DNA of 59,339 bases from CAYVFC01 sp964450715 (GCA_964450715.1 CAYVFC010000037.1:1-59339); one strand, 5' to 3'; shown: positions 8,868 to 18,230, counted from the first letter of the stretch. Translations and numbers: made by a program. The notes: generated from the sequence alone by a model not told the origin.

Positions 8868-9572
8868 ATGGCCATGACGAGCGACATCACGGTACGCAAC
8901 TACGAGCCGCGCGATCGCGAGGCGGTGCGCGAGATCTGCCGGCTGACCGGGCTCAAGGGCGACCCCATCTGGCGCTTCTTCGAGGACGCGGAGATCCTGA
9001 CCGCCATCTACGCGGACTACTACCTGGACCACGAGACCGATCTGGCTCTGGTGGCCGAGAAGGACGATCGGGTGGTGGGTTACCAGATCTTCTGCCTGGA
9101 TACAAAACGCAAGACCCGGATCATGATGACCCGGGTCTACCCGCGCCTGGCTCTGCGCGTGGCCCGCAAGCTCGTGACCTTGCAGTACCGCGAGCGGCAC
9201 ACCTATGGGACGTTCTGGTGGATCCTGAACCGCTCCTGGAGGGAACGCTTCGAGAAGCCGGTCGACGACTATCCCATGCACGGCCACGTCAACGTCCATC
9301 CCGACCACCGCTCACGAGGCATCGGCAGAAAGCTCAACGAGGTATCCCGCAAGCAGCGCGAGGGTCAGAACCTGCCCGGCGACCACATCATCATCCGCGA
9401 GCCCGAGGGCGAGGAGCGCCTCTCCACTTATTTCCAGCGCGAGCGCAACTACACGCTGCTGGAGACCCGGCGCTTCACCCTCTGGGACAGGCCCACCGGC
9501 AAGAAGTGGTACGCGCGGCTGCTGGTGCGCTCCGCGGAAGCGCGCGCGCGGTTGGATGAGCCGAAACGATAA
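8868..9572 (+). CDS. GNAT-family N-acetyltransferase
   Basis: The 234-residue product carries the GNAT acetyl-CoA motif HVNVHPDHRSRGIGRKL, with the RxxGxG/A-type pyrophosphate loop, about two-thirds of the way along. It ends with RRFTLWDRPTGKKWYARL. The start is either ATG 8868 or ATG 8874; neither has a strong ribosome-binding site, and a 7-bp hairpin ends 7 bases upstream of the first. The substrate is unknown. A fragment of a second copy of its C-terminus lies at 12681-12845. It stands alone, between the nested repeat and a terminator palindrome. Confidence 0.82.
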   Translation: MAMTSDITVRNYEPRDREAVREICRLTGLKGDPIWRFFEDAEILTAIYADYYLDHETDLALVAEKDDRVVGYQIFCLDTKRKTRIMMTRVYPRLALRVARKLVTLQYRERHTYGTFWWILNRSWRERFEKPVDDYPMHGHVNVHPDHRSRGIGRKLNEVSRKQREGQNLPGDHIIIREPEGEERLSTYFQRERNYTLLETRRFTLWDRPTGKKWYARLLVRSAEARARLDEPKR

Positions 9573-9599
9573 CAACGGGGCATCGCCCCGCTGTTATCG
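9567..9599. terminator. long palindrome, probable bidirectional terminator
   Basis: This is a 15-bp stem with one mismatch (CGATAACAACGGGGC against GCCCCGCTGTTATCG) and a 3-base loop. The left arm includes the stop codon of the acetyltransferase. There is no long T-run, so it could be a repeat end rather than a classical terminator. Confidence 0.5.
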
Positions 9600-9627
9600 C
9601 CTCGACCGCAGGGAGAGGTCTCCTTCA

Positions 9628-9692
9628 GATACCACTTGCCAGAGATTTCTCGCTGCGCTCGAAATGACAGAAGGGAGCAGTCGAAATGACAG
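9628..9692. repeat. dispersed repeat fragment
   Basis: It contains GATTTCTCGCTGCGCTCG followed by AAATGACAG, and then a second partial copy (GTCGAAATGACAG). Sequences of this style are widely dispersed small repeats in bacterial genomes. It fills the gap between the acetyltransferase terminator and the minus-strand operon end at 9732. Confidence 0.4.
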
Positions 9693-9731
9693 CGGGGGGA
9701 CGGGCGAAATGACGATCCTGCGCGTACCGAT

Positions 9732-10931
9732 CTATCCGCCGGGGCGCAGGTACTCGGGCACGGCCACCGGGACCGAGTCGACGTCGCCGTAGCAGAAGTG
9801 CACTCGGCGCGGATCGGTGCCCTGGATCTGGCCCAGTAGCTCCGGAGCGTTGCGCCGGATGGAGACGCGGCCGAAGAACAGGGTGAGGTCGAGGCGGCTA
9901 TCCACGAAGCCGTGACGGGCGAGCGCCTCGCGCGTATCGTGCCGGGCCGGCACCTGGCAGCATACCAAGTTGATACCCTCTTCGTCGAAGCTGCGTACGG
10001 CATCTGCTACCAGCGCCTCAGCCGCGTCGGGGCGGTCGGGGAGCGTGAGCAGGTCGACCACGTACCCGACCGGGTAGTCGGGCCGGAAGCGATTGATCAT
10101 CAACACGCTGTATCCGACCACCCGGTCGCCTTGCTCGGCCTGCCGGATGCAGAAGCTGCCGGCGCGCGGATCGGCGTACCGCCAGTTCAGATATTCGCGG
10201 GAGCGCTGGAGCATGAACTGGTAGTGACCCTGCAGCTGCTGGCAGAAGGGTTCTATCCGCTCGTCGAATCCGTCAACCTGGCGCACCGCCGGTTCCGGGA
10301 TGTTGGTTTGATGCCGGTAGCGCGCGCTGCGCCAGAGGTTCTGCAGCTGGTTGAGCCCCACGGCCGTGCGATAGCCGAGGCGCATGAGGGCCGGCCGATC
10401 GACCGGTATAGCCTGCAGCTGCCGGTCGAGGTCCCGTACCCGAACCAGGTTAGCGATCCGGTGGGGAAAACGGGGACGGTCGCGGGAAAAGGTTTTGTAG
10501 AGGATAGGGCTGGTGGTGAAGAACAGGGCGAAGTGAAAGCCGGCCGAGCCCACCACTTCGCGCACATGGCGCCGGAGCGGCTTCGAAAGTCCCCGCCCGC
10601 GGAAATCCGCATGCACGCCGATATCGGTGGCCAGGCCGGCGCGGCGCGTTTCGCCGCAGACGGTGAACAGAAGCGAGTTGGCGTGACAGCATCCCACGAT
10701 GCGGTCTGTTCCGGCCAGCACCGAGACCTTCGAGGGGCCGATCGGGTTGCCCCGGTACTTCCAGGTCCAGTGCTCGAGCGGCGTGCAGCCGAGATCGAAG
10801 TGGGGCCAGCCCTCGAATACGGACTGCAAAAGCGCGACGATCGCCTCTTCCTCGCCCGCACGCGCGTGGCGCACCTCGAAGCCGTCGGGCGCCTCGACGA
10901 TCGGGGAAGGTTGACGCTCGGCTGTTACCAC
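9732..10931 (-). CDS. two-domain GNAT acetyltransferase
   Basis: The product has 399 residues. The first half has a full GNAT domain with GLATDIGVHADFRGRGLSKP as the acetyl-CoA loop. The second half (HYQFMLQRSREYLNWRY onward) resembles a degenerate second GNAT fold. Start GTG 10931 overlaps the permease stop (TAGTG), so translation is probably coupled. The frame stays open upstream to 11228, but that part is antisense-free overlap with the permease gene and is not credible. It is the last gene of a flavodiiron/permease/acetyltransferase operon. The substrate is unknown. Confidence 0.82.
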   Translation of the reverse strand: MVTAERQPSPIVEAPDGFEVRHARAGEEEAIVALLQSVFEGWPHFDLGCTPLEHWTWKYRGNPIGPSKVSVLAGTDRIVGCCHANSLLFTVCGETRRAGLATDIGVHADFRGRGLSKPLRRHVREVVGSAGFHFALFFTTSPILYKTFSRDRPRFPHRIANLVRVRDLDRQLQAIPVDRPALMRLGYRTAVGLNQLQNLWRSARYRHQTNIPEPAVRQVDGFDERIEPFCQQLQGHYQFMLQRSREYLNWRYADPRAGSFCIRQAEQGDRVVGYSVLMINRFRPDYPVGYVVDLLTLPDRPDAAEALVADAVRSFDEEGINLVCCQVPARHDTREALARHGFVDSRLDLTLFFGRVSIRRNAPELLGQIQGTDPRRVHFCYGDVDSVPVAVPEYLRPGG

Positions 10932-11425
10932 TAGCGGGCACCCCCGAACAGCGCCTGGGCGATGAAGCCGGCGATGGGCGGGAAGAAGAAGGTGCTGGCC
11001 AGCCGGATGAAGGTCAGCCGCCAGCCCAGTATACCCACCTCCATGGGAAGCCGGGTGATCGCCCAGAGCGACCAGGCGGTGAGATAGGCCACCATGGTGC
11101 CGATGCCGCTTCCCGCCCGATAAAGGCCCGCGGCCATGGGCATGGCCACGAAGGGCCCTCCGGGCGAAAGGCCCCCGGCCACGGTGCCGATCAGTATCCC
11201 GCGCCAGCCCGACTCCTCGCCGATCCACTTGCCGATGGCCTCACGCGGCAACAGCTCCTGTACCATACCGGCCACGATGAAGGCGAAGATCAACAAAGGG
11301 ATGATCTCCACCAGCATGACGAAGCCGGCCTTGGTCCCGGAGATGTGCGCTCCCGTGCCCTTGGAGTAACCGATGGCCAGCAGAACGGAGGCCACCGTCC
11401 CCAGGATGATGGTCGGTACCAACAT
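10931..11425 (-). CDS. small permease, ArsP/DUF318-like half transporter
   Basis: The product has about 165 residues and four to five hydrophobic helices. IIPLLIFAFIVAGMVQELLP and GGLSPGGPFVAMPMAAGLYR resemble half of the DUF318/ArsP permease family. ATG 11425 is preferred because AAGGGA sits nine bases upstream; ATG 11443 is an in-frame alternative with no clear ribosome-binding site. It lies between the flavodiiron gene and the acetyltransferase in a tightly packed operon. The transported substrate is unknown; organometal or anion export is only a family-based guess. Confidence 0.72.
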   Translation of the reverse strand: MLVPTIILGTVASVLLAIGYSKGTGAHISGTKAGFVMLVEIIPLLIFAFIVAGMVQELLPREAIGKWIGEESGWRGILIGTVAGGLSPGGPFVAMPMAAGLYRAGSGIGTMVAYLTAWSLWAITRLPMEVGILGWRLTFIRLASTFFFPPIAGFIAQALFGGAR

Positions 11426-11447
11426 GTTCTGCTTTCCCTTCATCTGT

Positions 11448-12647
11448 TCAAGCTGGGACTTTCTGGTTCACCGCCTCGCCCAGCTTGCGGCCCAGCTGTA
11501 CGCAGGGCTCGAGCGCCTCGTGGTCGGGCACGTACTTGGCCCTCACGCCGGGATCGATCACCTCGATCTTCATATCCTCGAAGTAGCCGTTGATCTGCTT
11601 GACGGCCTCGCCGCTCCAGCCGTAAGAGCCAAAGGCGGCGGCGAGCTTGTTCTTGGGCCTCAGCCCCTTGATGTAGGTGAGCACGTCCGCCACCGTGGGC
11701 AGCATGCCGTTGTTGAGCGTGGACGAGCCCACGGCGATGGCCGCCGCGTCCAACAGCTCCGTGACCACGTCGCTGCGGTGGGTGACCCGCAGATCGATGA
11801 GCTGGGCGCTCACCCCCGTCTGCATCAGGCCGTCGTAAACGGCCCGGGCCATGATCTCGGTGGAGCGCCACATGGTGTCGAACAGCACCAGCGCCTTGCG
11901 CGCGGGCTGCTGCTTGCTCCACCTGTCATAAGCCGCGATAATCTTGCCCGGGTCCTTTCGCCAGATCAGCCCGTGGTCGCAGGCGATCATGTCGAACCTG
12001 AGCCCCATACCGGTGACGTCGCTGAGCAGCTTCTGGATCTGCGGGGAGAAGGGCAACAGGATGTTGGCGAAGTACTTGGCCGCGTGGCGGAACAGCTCGG
12101 GCTCGTCCACCTCGTCCTCGAACCGCTCGCTGGTGGCCCAATGCTGGCCAAAGGCGTCGCTGCTGATGAGCAGCGCGTCCTCTTTGACGTAGCTGAACAT
12201 GCTATCCGGCCAGTGCAGCATGCGGGTCTCCAGGAAGTGAATGGTCCGCTTGCCCAGGCTGAGCTGCTGGCCGCTGTTGACCACCTGGTAGGGCCAATCG
12301 GGACGATGGAAGTGGGCGAGCAGCGCTTCCTTGCCCTGGGGCGAGCAGAAAACCTTCTCGGGCTTGACGATGTCGATCACCTCGGGAAGCGCCCCGGAGT
12401 GGTCCATCTCCACGTGGTTGACCACGATGTAGTCGATGCGCTCGGGGTCGACCACCCGGCGCAGGTTGTGCAGCATCTCGCTCAGATAGGGTTTCTTCAC
12501 CGTATCGAACAAGGTGATCTTGTCGTCGAGGATGACGAAGTTGTTGTAGCTAGTCCCCTTGCGGGTGGAGTAGCCGTGAAAGTCCCTGATATTCCAGTCG
12601 ACCGCTCCGACCCAGTGGATGTCCTTGGCGATTTCCCGCGGTGGCAT
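11448..12647 (-). CDS. flavodiiron protein (FprA/ROO-type O2 or NO reductase)
   Basis: The 399-residue product has the standard layout of a beta-lactamase-fold diiron domain followed by a flavodoxin domain. Diiron ligands are visible as NHVEMDH (His78, Glu80, Asp82, His83), His145 in RMLHWPDS, Asp164 in SSDAFG and a histidine in CDHGLIWR. The FMN-binding domain begins near KALVLFDTMWRSTE. There is no fused rubredoxin. The family reduces oxygen to water or NO to N2O in the cytoplasm and protects anaerobes and microaerophiles. It leads an operon with the permease and the double acetyltransferase. Confidence 0.95.
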   Translation of the reverse strand: MPPREIAKDIHWVGAVDWNIRDFHGYSTRKGTSYNNFVILDDKITLFDTVKKPYLSEMLHNLRRVVDPERIDYIVVNHVEMDHSGALPEVIDIVKPEKVFCSPQGKEALLAHFHRPDWPYQVVNSGQQLSLGKRTIHFLETRMLHWPDSMFSYVKEDALLISSDAFGQHWATSERFEDEVDEPELFRHAAKYFANILLPFSPQIQKLLSDVTGMGLRFDMIACDHGLIWRKDPGKIIAAYDRWSKQQPARKALVLFDTMWRSTEIMARAVYDGLMQTGVSAQLIDLRVTHRSDVVTELLDAAAIAVGSSTLNNGMLPTVADVLTYIKGLRPKNKLAAAFGSYGWSGEAVKQINGYFEDMKIEVIDPGVRAKYVPDHEALEPCVQLGRKLGEAVNQKVPA

Positions 12648-12680
12648 GTTCCCTCTTCCTCTCCCCCGTCAGTTCCGAAG

Positions 12681-12845
12681 TCATAACCCCGGCGGAGGCG
12701 TTTTCAAGCTCCTTCTCGCTCTACTCATACCCGGGGGGGCCGGCCCCGGGGCCCGCACCAGCAGCCGCGCGTACCACTTCTTTCCGGTGGGCCCGTCCCA
12801 GAGCGTGAAGCGCCGGATCTCGAGAAGCCGGGGGCGGTAACAGGT
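12681..12845 (-). pseudogene. C-terminal fragment of a GNAT acetyltransferase
   Basis: On the minus strand the frame reads LLEIRRFTLWDGPTGKKWYA, then RLLVR, before a proline-rich end at TGA 12683-12681. This is nearly identical to the last ~30 residues of the acetyltransferase at 8868-9572, and the DNA is similar too. No N-terminal part is present, because the Omp85 gene ends only a few bases away. It looks like the scar of a duplicated and mostly deleted paralogue. Confidence 0.6.
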
Positions 12846-12851
12846 GGGGGG

Positions 12852-14969
12852 TCAATACGCATCGCCGATGCTCAGGTGCCAGGTGCCGGGTAACCCAAAA
12901 AACTGCTCGGGCTCGGGGTGGTTCTCGGGCCTGCGGTCGGTGCCGAAGACCTGCAGGCCGGGGGGCAGGTAACCGAAGTCGAGACGGATGGGACCTACGA
13001 TGGTGTCGTAACGAAAACCGAAGCCGAGCGTGGTCTGCGGATGGTCGTAGCGAAAGGTCTCGCTGCGGGTCACGTCCCCGGCGTCGATGAATAGCGCCGT
13101 GCTCAGAGCGACCGTGATGGGGATGCGCAGCTCGACCGAGGCCTCCCACTGGCGCAGCCCCCCGCTGATCAGGTTGCCGTCGTCATCGTAGAACACATCG
13201 CCCAGGGTGTTGGGGTTGAAGCCGCGCACGCTGTTGGGACCGCCGCCCCGCAGGCGGTAGCGGCTGGGACCGTAACGGCCGTAATCTGTCTGCTCCGAGA
13301 ACTCGCTGCCGGTGATGAACAGCAGCCCGAAGCGGATGCGGCCGGCCAGCACCATATACAGCGGCAGCGGCAGGTATCCGCGCACCTCGGGGGTGAGGCG
13401 GAAGTAGTCCCAGTGGCTGGGCAGGAAGTAGCCGGCGTGCTGCAGGGTGAAGCCGAAGTAGGTCCCGCGCCGCGGCCTGAGCGGGTTGTCCCGGAAATCG
13501 ACCCGCACCGCGTGCTGCAGAAAGGTGACGTGGTAATCGGGCGGCGGGCTCTGCTCGGCCTCGGCCGTGGGAGGCCAGGGACCCTCCAGCAGGAACAGGT
13601 TGAAGTGCACGCCGGTGGACAGGTAGAGCTTGCGGCCGAAGAAGTAGCGCCCCGGCCCCAGCCAGATGTCCAGGTCGTGGCGGGTGTAGCCGCCCTGGTA
13701 GGGCTCGGGGCCCCAGTCCCACTCGCCGCCCAGCGTGAGCATGGTGCGCGGTTCGAAGAAGGCGGGCTGGCGGAGCTCCATGCGCAGCAGGTTGCCGAGC
13801 TGGGGGTCTTGCTCGGCGACGCGGGGAAAGCCCTCGCTGAAGATGAGCCGCGGCCGCTCCTCGACCAGCATGCGGCGCATGCCGCCGAAGAAGTTGCGGT
13901 GCTCGGCCCTGAGCAGCAAATGCACGTCCCACTGCGAGTTTTCGAGCGAGGTGACCTGCTCCGCGTCCAGCGCATCCCGCGTGTTGGCCTCGATGCCCGC
14001 CCCGATGCCGACGCGCAGCTTGCGGGCCGGTACCACCCGCACCGCCACGTCCACCTGGTCGCTCTCGGCATCGACCAGGGGCCGGATCTCGACCGAGGCG
14101 AAGGCGCCCATCTGGTAGATTGCTTGCTGGGCCTCGGTAAGGCGGCTCTCCGAGTAGGGCTCCCCGGGCTCGATCAGGGTGGCCTCGGCGATGGGCTCGG
14201 GCGCCAGGTGGGCGTGGCCCTCCACCCGTATCTGGCCGAAGCGGCAGCGCGGGCCCGGCACCACCTGGAAGAGCACCACCGCCCGCTTCTTCTCCGGGTC
14301 GATCATCACCCGCCCGCTCACCTCGACCTTGGCGTAGGAGCCGTTCTTGAGCGCCAGGGCGATCGATTGCTTGCTGGCATCGTAAATAGCCTCGTCAAAT
14401 CGCTCTCCCACCCGCAGGAGCACCGCCCCGCGGGCCTCCGCGCGCAGCTCGGCGGACAGCTCCTGCAACCCCCCCAGCGCGATCCGCTCCACCAGCACCG
14501 CCTCGCCCTCGCTCAGGGTGATGGTGATGCGCATCTCGCGGTCGCTCTGGTCGCGCTCGAAGTCGACGTCCTTCACCCGAGCCTGGTAGTAGCCGCGCGC
14601 CCGGTACCAGCGCTCCACCCGGTCGATGTCGCGTTCGAACATTCCCTCGTCGTACAGCGGCCAGTCGGTCCAGGGCCAGGTCCAGAGCCGCACCGGCACC
14701 CGATCCTTGTCAAAGGGCGGCACGTCGCAGGTAGGCATGGGGTGCACGCCGAACTCCCAACCGAACCGGGGCCGGGAATGGGTGGCCAGGCAGGCGAGCA
14801 CGGCGTCTTCGTCCACCTGCTCTGCCCCCTCGATCTCGAGCGAGGAGAGGCCATAGCGCCCGCGGGGGATGGTGGCACAACCAGCCGCCAGCAGGCAAAG
14901 CGCGAAGCCGGCGATGGTGCTGAAGCGCTCGAGACGGCTAAGCGAGGCGTCGAGAGCGCCGCGCGTCAC
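12852..14969 (-). CDS. Omp85-family outer-membrane protein (TamA/BamA-like)
   Basis: The product has 705 residues. The leader has a lipobox-like LLAAGC near residue 31. Several POTRA-like segments follow, with typical YYQARVKDVDFE, AYSKVE-style and GPRCRFGQIRVEG motifs. From about residue 330 it is a beta-barrel ending in GFRYDTIVGPIRLDFGYLPP and the conserved VRGF (residue ~570). It probably inserts or exports proteins in the outer membrane. GTG 14969 overlaps the stop of the HEAT-repeat gene (GTGA), so the two are coupled, and they may work as an envelope complex. Confidence 0.9.
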   Translation of the reverse strand: MTRGALDASLSRLERFSTIAGFALCLLAAGCATIPRGRYGLSSLEIEGAEQVDEDAVLACLATHSRPRFGWEFGVHPMPTCDVPPFDKDRVPVRLWTWPWTDWPLYDEGMFERDIDRVERWYRARGYYQARVKDVDFERDQSDREMRITITLSEGEAVLVERIALGGLQELSAELRAEARGAVLLRVGERFDEAIYDASKQSIALALKNGSYAKVEVSGRVMIDPEKKRAVVLFQVVPGPRCRFGQIRVEGHAHLAPEPIAEATLIEPGEPYSESRLTEAQQAIYQMGAFASVEIRPLVDAESDQVDVAVRVVPARKLRVGIGAGIEANTRDALDAEQVTSLENSQWDVHLLLRAEHRNFFGGMRRMLVEERPRLIFSEGFPRVAEQDPQLGNLLRMELRQPAFFEPRTMLTLGGEWDWGPEPYQGGYTRHDLDIWLGPGRYFFGRKLYLSTGVHFNLFLLEGPWPPTAEAEQSPPPDYHVTFLQHAVRVDFRDNPLRPRRGTYFGFTLQHAGYFLPSHWDYFRLTPEVRGYLPLPLYMVLAGRIRFGLLFITGSEFSEQTDYGRYGPSRYRLRGGGPNSVRGFNPNTLGDVFYDDDGNLISGGLRQWEASVELRIPITVALSTALFIDAGDVTRSETFRYDHPQTTLGFGFRYDTIVGPIRLDFGYLPPGLQVFGTDRRPENHPEPEQFFGLPGTWHLSIGDAY

Positions 14970-17578
14970 TCCATGGGCTCCAAGGGCGTCAACCCGGGGT
15001 ACTCCAGCTCGAAGCCGCCGGCAGGAGCGTTGCCGATGCGCAGGTGACCGTTGAGATCGGTGTAGCCCACGAAGACGCTTCCGTCGGACAGGCGCAGCGC
15101 TACCAGCTTGAACCGCAGCAAGCTTTCGCCGTCTGTTTCATAGGCGTAGACGTCCACCCGGGCATCTAGCGCGGGCCAGGCGCCCCGGCGGCAAGCTCGA
15201 GCCACCGCGGGCTCGGGATCGCTCCGAGCGCACTTGCCGAGCGCCCGCTCCGCCTTCTCGAGCGGGATGCGCCCCGCGGTCGCCGCAGCGCGGACCCAAC
15301 GCGCGGCCGAGGCGCGCACGGACGATGCGTGGTCGAGATCCAGCCAGCGCAGCGGATCGGGCCCCTGATCGCAGGCGCCCGTGCCCAGCGACGCCATGGC
15401 CACGGCCAGGTTCGCCCGCACGTAGGGCTCGCGCGAACGAGCCAGCCGGCAGAGCTTGCCCGCGAGCGAGCGCCTCTCGATCTGGCCGCGCCGCGCGAGC
15501 CTGGCCAGCGCATAGGATACCGACGCGGGTACCGGCCAGCGAAAGCGTTCCGCCATGCGCAGCAACTCGTCCACGTCTCTTTCGTTCCCGATCTCGCCGA
15601 TGGAGATGGCCGCGGCCGAGAGAACCTGCACCGACCCCTTGCGCGTCATCCGCCGCAACGACCCGAGCACCTCGGGCGCCTCGAAGTGGCCCAGCGCCAT
15701 GACCGCGCCCACCCGTCGCCCGAGCAAGGGACTGGTGGCCTGCGCGCCCACCACGGGCGCGGCCGCTGGATCGCCCCAGGCGGCCAGCGCGTCCACCGCG
15801 CGCGCGGCGAGCTGCTCGTCCTCGCCAGCGGCGACCCCGGACAGCGCATCGAGCGCGCGGACCACGCTATCGGGCGAAAGCGCCCCTCGCGCGCGCAGCC
15901 GGCCGAGGGCGGCCCCGAGCGCGTGAAGCACCGCGTGCCGGTCTGCCCCCCGTTTCGAGAGCAGGCGCTCGATCAGCGGATCGAGATCTTTCTCGCTCGC
16001 CGCCTTTCCCAGCGCGCGGGCAGCCTCGAAACGCAGGCGGGCGTTTCGACCGTCCATCAGCCGTAGAAGCGCCGGGGCCGAAGCCGGATCTCCGATGGCG
16101 CCCAGCGCTCGGACAGCCGCCAGCGGCAACTCGCGATCTTTTTTCCCGAGCAGGTCGACGAGCGCGGGCACTGCTCGCTCGCCGCCCGCAGCCCCCAGCA
16201 ACGCCACGCTCTTCAGCCGCTGCCGCCCGCTCGCGCGCTCGAGAAAGGCCAGCAGCGGATCGACCGCGCGTCCGTCGGCGGGCGCGCGCTCGAAATAGCG
16301 CAATAATGCGTCGAGCAGCTCGTCGGTCTGCCGGTCGCCGCTCGGCCGGTCGCCGCTCGGTCCGCTGTCGCGTCGTACGCCATCGCTCTTCGGCTCGTCG
16401 CTCGGTTGCAGCCTCTCCAGTAGGGGCACCAGCACCTGGGGCGAGCCGGTCGCACCCAGAGCGAGCAACAGCTCGGCCGCGGGACGCCCGCGCGTTCGCT
16501 CCAGCGCCGCGAGCAAGGCAGGGGTCGCCGAACGGATCGAGGTGAACGAGGAGATACGCAGCAAAGCTGCACAGGCGACACCGAGCGTGCGCTGGTCGTC
16601 CGCGTTCGCTTCCATCTGCCGGACCAACCCCTCGATCACCCGGCCAACCTCCGGGCTCGGACCACCCGGTTTCACGCTTGCCATTCGAGCGCGTTCCACC
16701 AGCGCGCCGGCAGCCACCTGTCCGTGCTCCGCGTGGCCGAGTCGTTCGAGCAGGAACCCGCGCGCTCGATCTCCTGCGATATTTCCGGCCGCCGCCATCA
16801 TGGCCGTGGCCGTGCGCCTGTCCGCGCCGGGCAAGCGCGTGGACAGGGCATTCATGGCCGCCTCCTGCCCCAGCCTGCCCAGCGCCGCCGCGGCCGAGAT
16901 GCGGACCGGCTCGCTGGTATCGCCGAGTCCTGCGGTCAGCGCCGACAGTGCTCGCTCGTCACCGACCTCGCCTAACGCAGCGTGAGCCGCCGCTCGGATC
17001 TCTGCCTGGCTGTCCCGCGTACACCCGATCAGCGGGAGCACGGCCCGCGGGTCGCCCTGCTGTCCGGCAACCCGGATCGCTTCCAGCCGGACATCTTGGT
17101 CGTCGTCCTGCAACCTGCCGAGCAGCGGCGGCAGCGCTCGTTCGGCCTCCACACCGGCCAGCGCGACCAGCGCCGCTCGCCGAACCTCGGCGCTGTCATC
17201 GCCCAGCAGGCGCACCAGCGGATCTACCGCGCGATCGTCGTCGAGCTTCTCGAGCGCGCGCGCGGCAGCCACGCGGGCGTCAGCCTCGGGCGCGTCCAGC
17301 CAGTCGAGCAGCACGGGCACCGCGTCCCGCAATCGAATGCGGGCCGCCGTCCTGGCCGCCTCGGCGCGCACCTGCGCGTCCTCGTCCTCCAGCGCCAGCA
17401 TCACCGCGTCGCCCGCACGGCTGGCCGGGTAGTGGGCCAGCAGGCGAACCGCCTCCAGCCGGCGCTCGGTCTCGCCCGATCTGAGGTCGCGCCGCAGGCG
17501 CGCTACCCGCCCCGGCCACTCGAAGCCGCTGCAGAGCAGCAGCAGTACCGCCAAGAGAAAAGCTCGCCGTACGCGCAT
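14966..17578 (-). CDS. secreted HEAT-repeat scaffold protein
   Basis: The 870-residue product has a signal peptide (RRAFLLAVLLLLCSGFEWPG) and then a nearly continuous array of ~31-residue HEAT/PBS-type repeats (pattern AVxALxxLGDxRAVPxLLxxL). It finishes with a ~70-residue beta-rich tail (FKLVALRLSDGSVFVGYTD). HEAT repeats form curved protein-binding solenoids. The signal peptide and coupling to the Omp85 gene suggest a periplasmic partner of outer-membrane assembly. No catalytic motif is seen. It starts 22 bp after the small Cys-rich gene. Confidence 0.88.
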   Translation of the reverse strand: MRVRRAFLLAVLLLLCSGFEWPGRVARLRRDLRSGETERRLEAVRLLAHYPASRAGDAVMLALEDEDAQVRAEAARTAARIRLRDAVPVLLDWLDAPEADARVAAARALEKLDDDRAVDPLVRLLGDDSAEVRRAALVALAGVEAERALPPLLGRLQDDDQDVRLEAIRVAGQQGDPRAVLPLIGCTRDSQAEIRAAAHAALGEVGDERALSALTAGLGDTSEPVRISAAAALGRLGQEAAMNALSTRLPGADRRTATAMMAAAGNIAGDRARGFLLERLGHAEHGQVAAGALVERARMASVKPGGPSPEVGRVIEGLVRQMEANADDQRTLGVACAALLRISSFTSIRSATPALLAALERTRGRPAAELLLALGATGSPQVLVPLLERLQPSDEPKSDGVRRDSGPSGDRPSGDRQTDELLDALLRYFERAPADGRAVDPLLAFLERASGRQRLKSVALLGAAGGERAVPALVDLLGKKDRELPLAAVRALGAIGDPASAPALLRLMDGRNARLRFEAARALGKAASEKDLDPLIERLLSKRGADRHAVLHALGAALGRLRARGALSPDSVVRALDALSGVAAGEDEQLAARAVDALAAWGDPAAAPVVGAQATSPLLGRRVGAVMALGHFEAPEVLGSLRRMTRKGSVQVLSAAAISIGEIGNERDVDELLRMAERFRWPVPASVSYALARLARRGQIERRSLAGKLCRLARSREPYVRANLAVAMASLGTGACDQGPDPLRWLDLDHASSVRASAARWVRAAATAGRIPLEKAERALGKCARSDPEPAVARACRRGAWPALDARVDVYAYETDGESLLRFKLVALRLSDGSVFVGYTDLNGHLRIGNAPAGGFELEYPGLTPLEPME

Positions 17579-17600
17579 GGATGGTTACCGGGAAGAGCCT

Positions 17601-17807
17601 TCAGCCGGCCTGGTACAGCTCCTTCTCCGCTTTCCAGGCCGGGCAGTTGTCCGCGTGCAGCGGGTGGTGCAGCAGCTTCCCGACCACCGAGTCGGGATTC
17701 TTCCGGCCGTAGCTGCAGACCGGACAGTGGTGACAGAAGGTGCCGAAAGCCTTCTTGAACAGCCCCACCTGCTTCCGACCGACCCCGTTCGCATCCGACT
17801 TACCCAT
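17601..17807 (-). CDS. small Cys-rich protein, possible zinc-binding
   Basis: The product has 68 residues. GGAGG lies just upstream of ATG 17807, favouring this start over longer in-frame possibilities that run through the tandem repeat. It contains CHHCPVC and later HHPLHADNCPAW, which could form a CxxC/H-type metal site. I recall similar short proteins in deltaproteobacteria, but no function is known to me. It heads the HEAT/Omp85 gene set. Confidence 0.65.
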   Translation of the reverse strand: MGKSDANGVGRKQVGLFKKAFGTFCHHCPVCSYGRKNPDSVVGKLLHHPLHADNCPAWKAEKELYQAG

Positions 17808-17978
17808 TGTATCCTCCATCGGCGCCGTCCGCTGGCTGCCACCGGTGCTCCAGGTGCCCCTTCCACGCACGCCCACCGGGTCGAGCTCGAAGTCGTCGCA
17901 ACCGGCGCCGCGTTGCGGTCGCACGGCTGCGGCGGGTGACCGCACCTGGCACCGGATGATAACCCAAAACCGGGCTGT

Positions 17979-18089
17979 GGTACGAGGCGCCGGGCCTTTT
18001 GCCGCGATCGCTTGGTACGAGGCGCCGGGCCTTTTGCCGCGATCGCTTGGTACGAGGCGCCGGGCCTTTTGCCGCGATCGCTTGGTACG
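17979..18089. repeat. 35-bp tandem repeat, about 3.2 copies
   Basis: Three perfect copies of a 35-bp unit occupy 17979-18013, 18014-18048 and 18049-18083, with a partial fourth. Each unit begins GGTACGAGGCGCCGGGCC and contains GCGATCGC. The unit length is not a multiple of three, so open frames through it are not genes. It lies in the 459-bp gene-free stretch 17808-18266 between divergent genes. Confidence 0.85.
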
Positions 18090-18230
18090 CCTCCGGGGGC
18101 CCCTGCCCGGCGTGAACCATCGGACCGGGCTGCGTCCCGCGGGCAAACCGAGGGCATCGCGCGTTGCCGCCGCCGCAGGCCTCGCCCTCGAGCGCTTTGC
18201 GCCCGGCGGTCGATATTGGTACGAATCTGA

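Noticed and set aside
9556..9792. Plus-strand frame of 78 codons across the dispersed repeat
   Set aside because: It is made of repeat sequence (ALEMTEGSSRND), as is common for such repeats, and lacks a ribosome-binding site.
13413..15047. 544-codon plus-strand frame
   Set aside because: It is the antisense of the Omp85 gene and its composition is that of a shadow frame.
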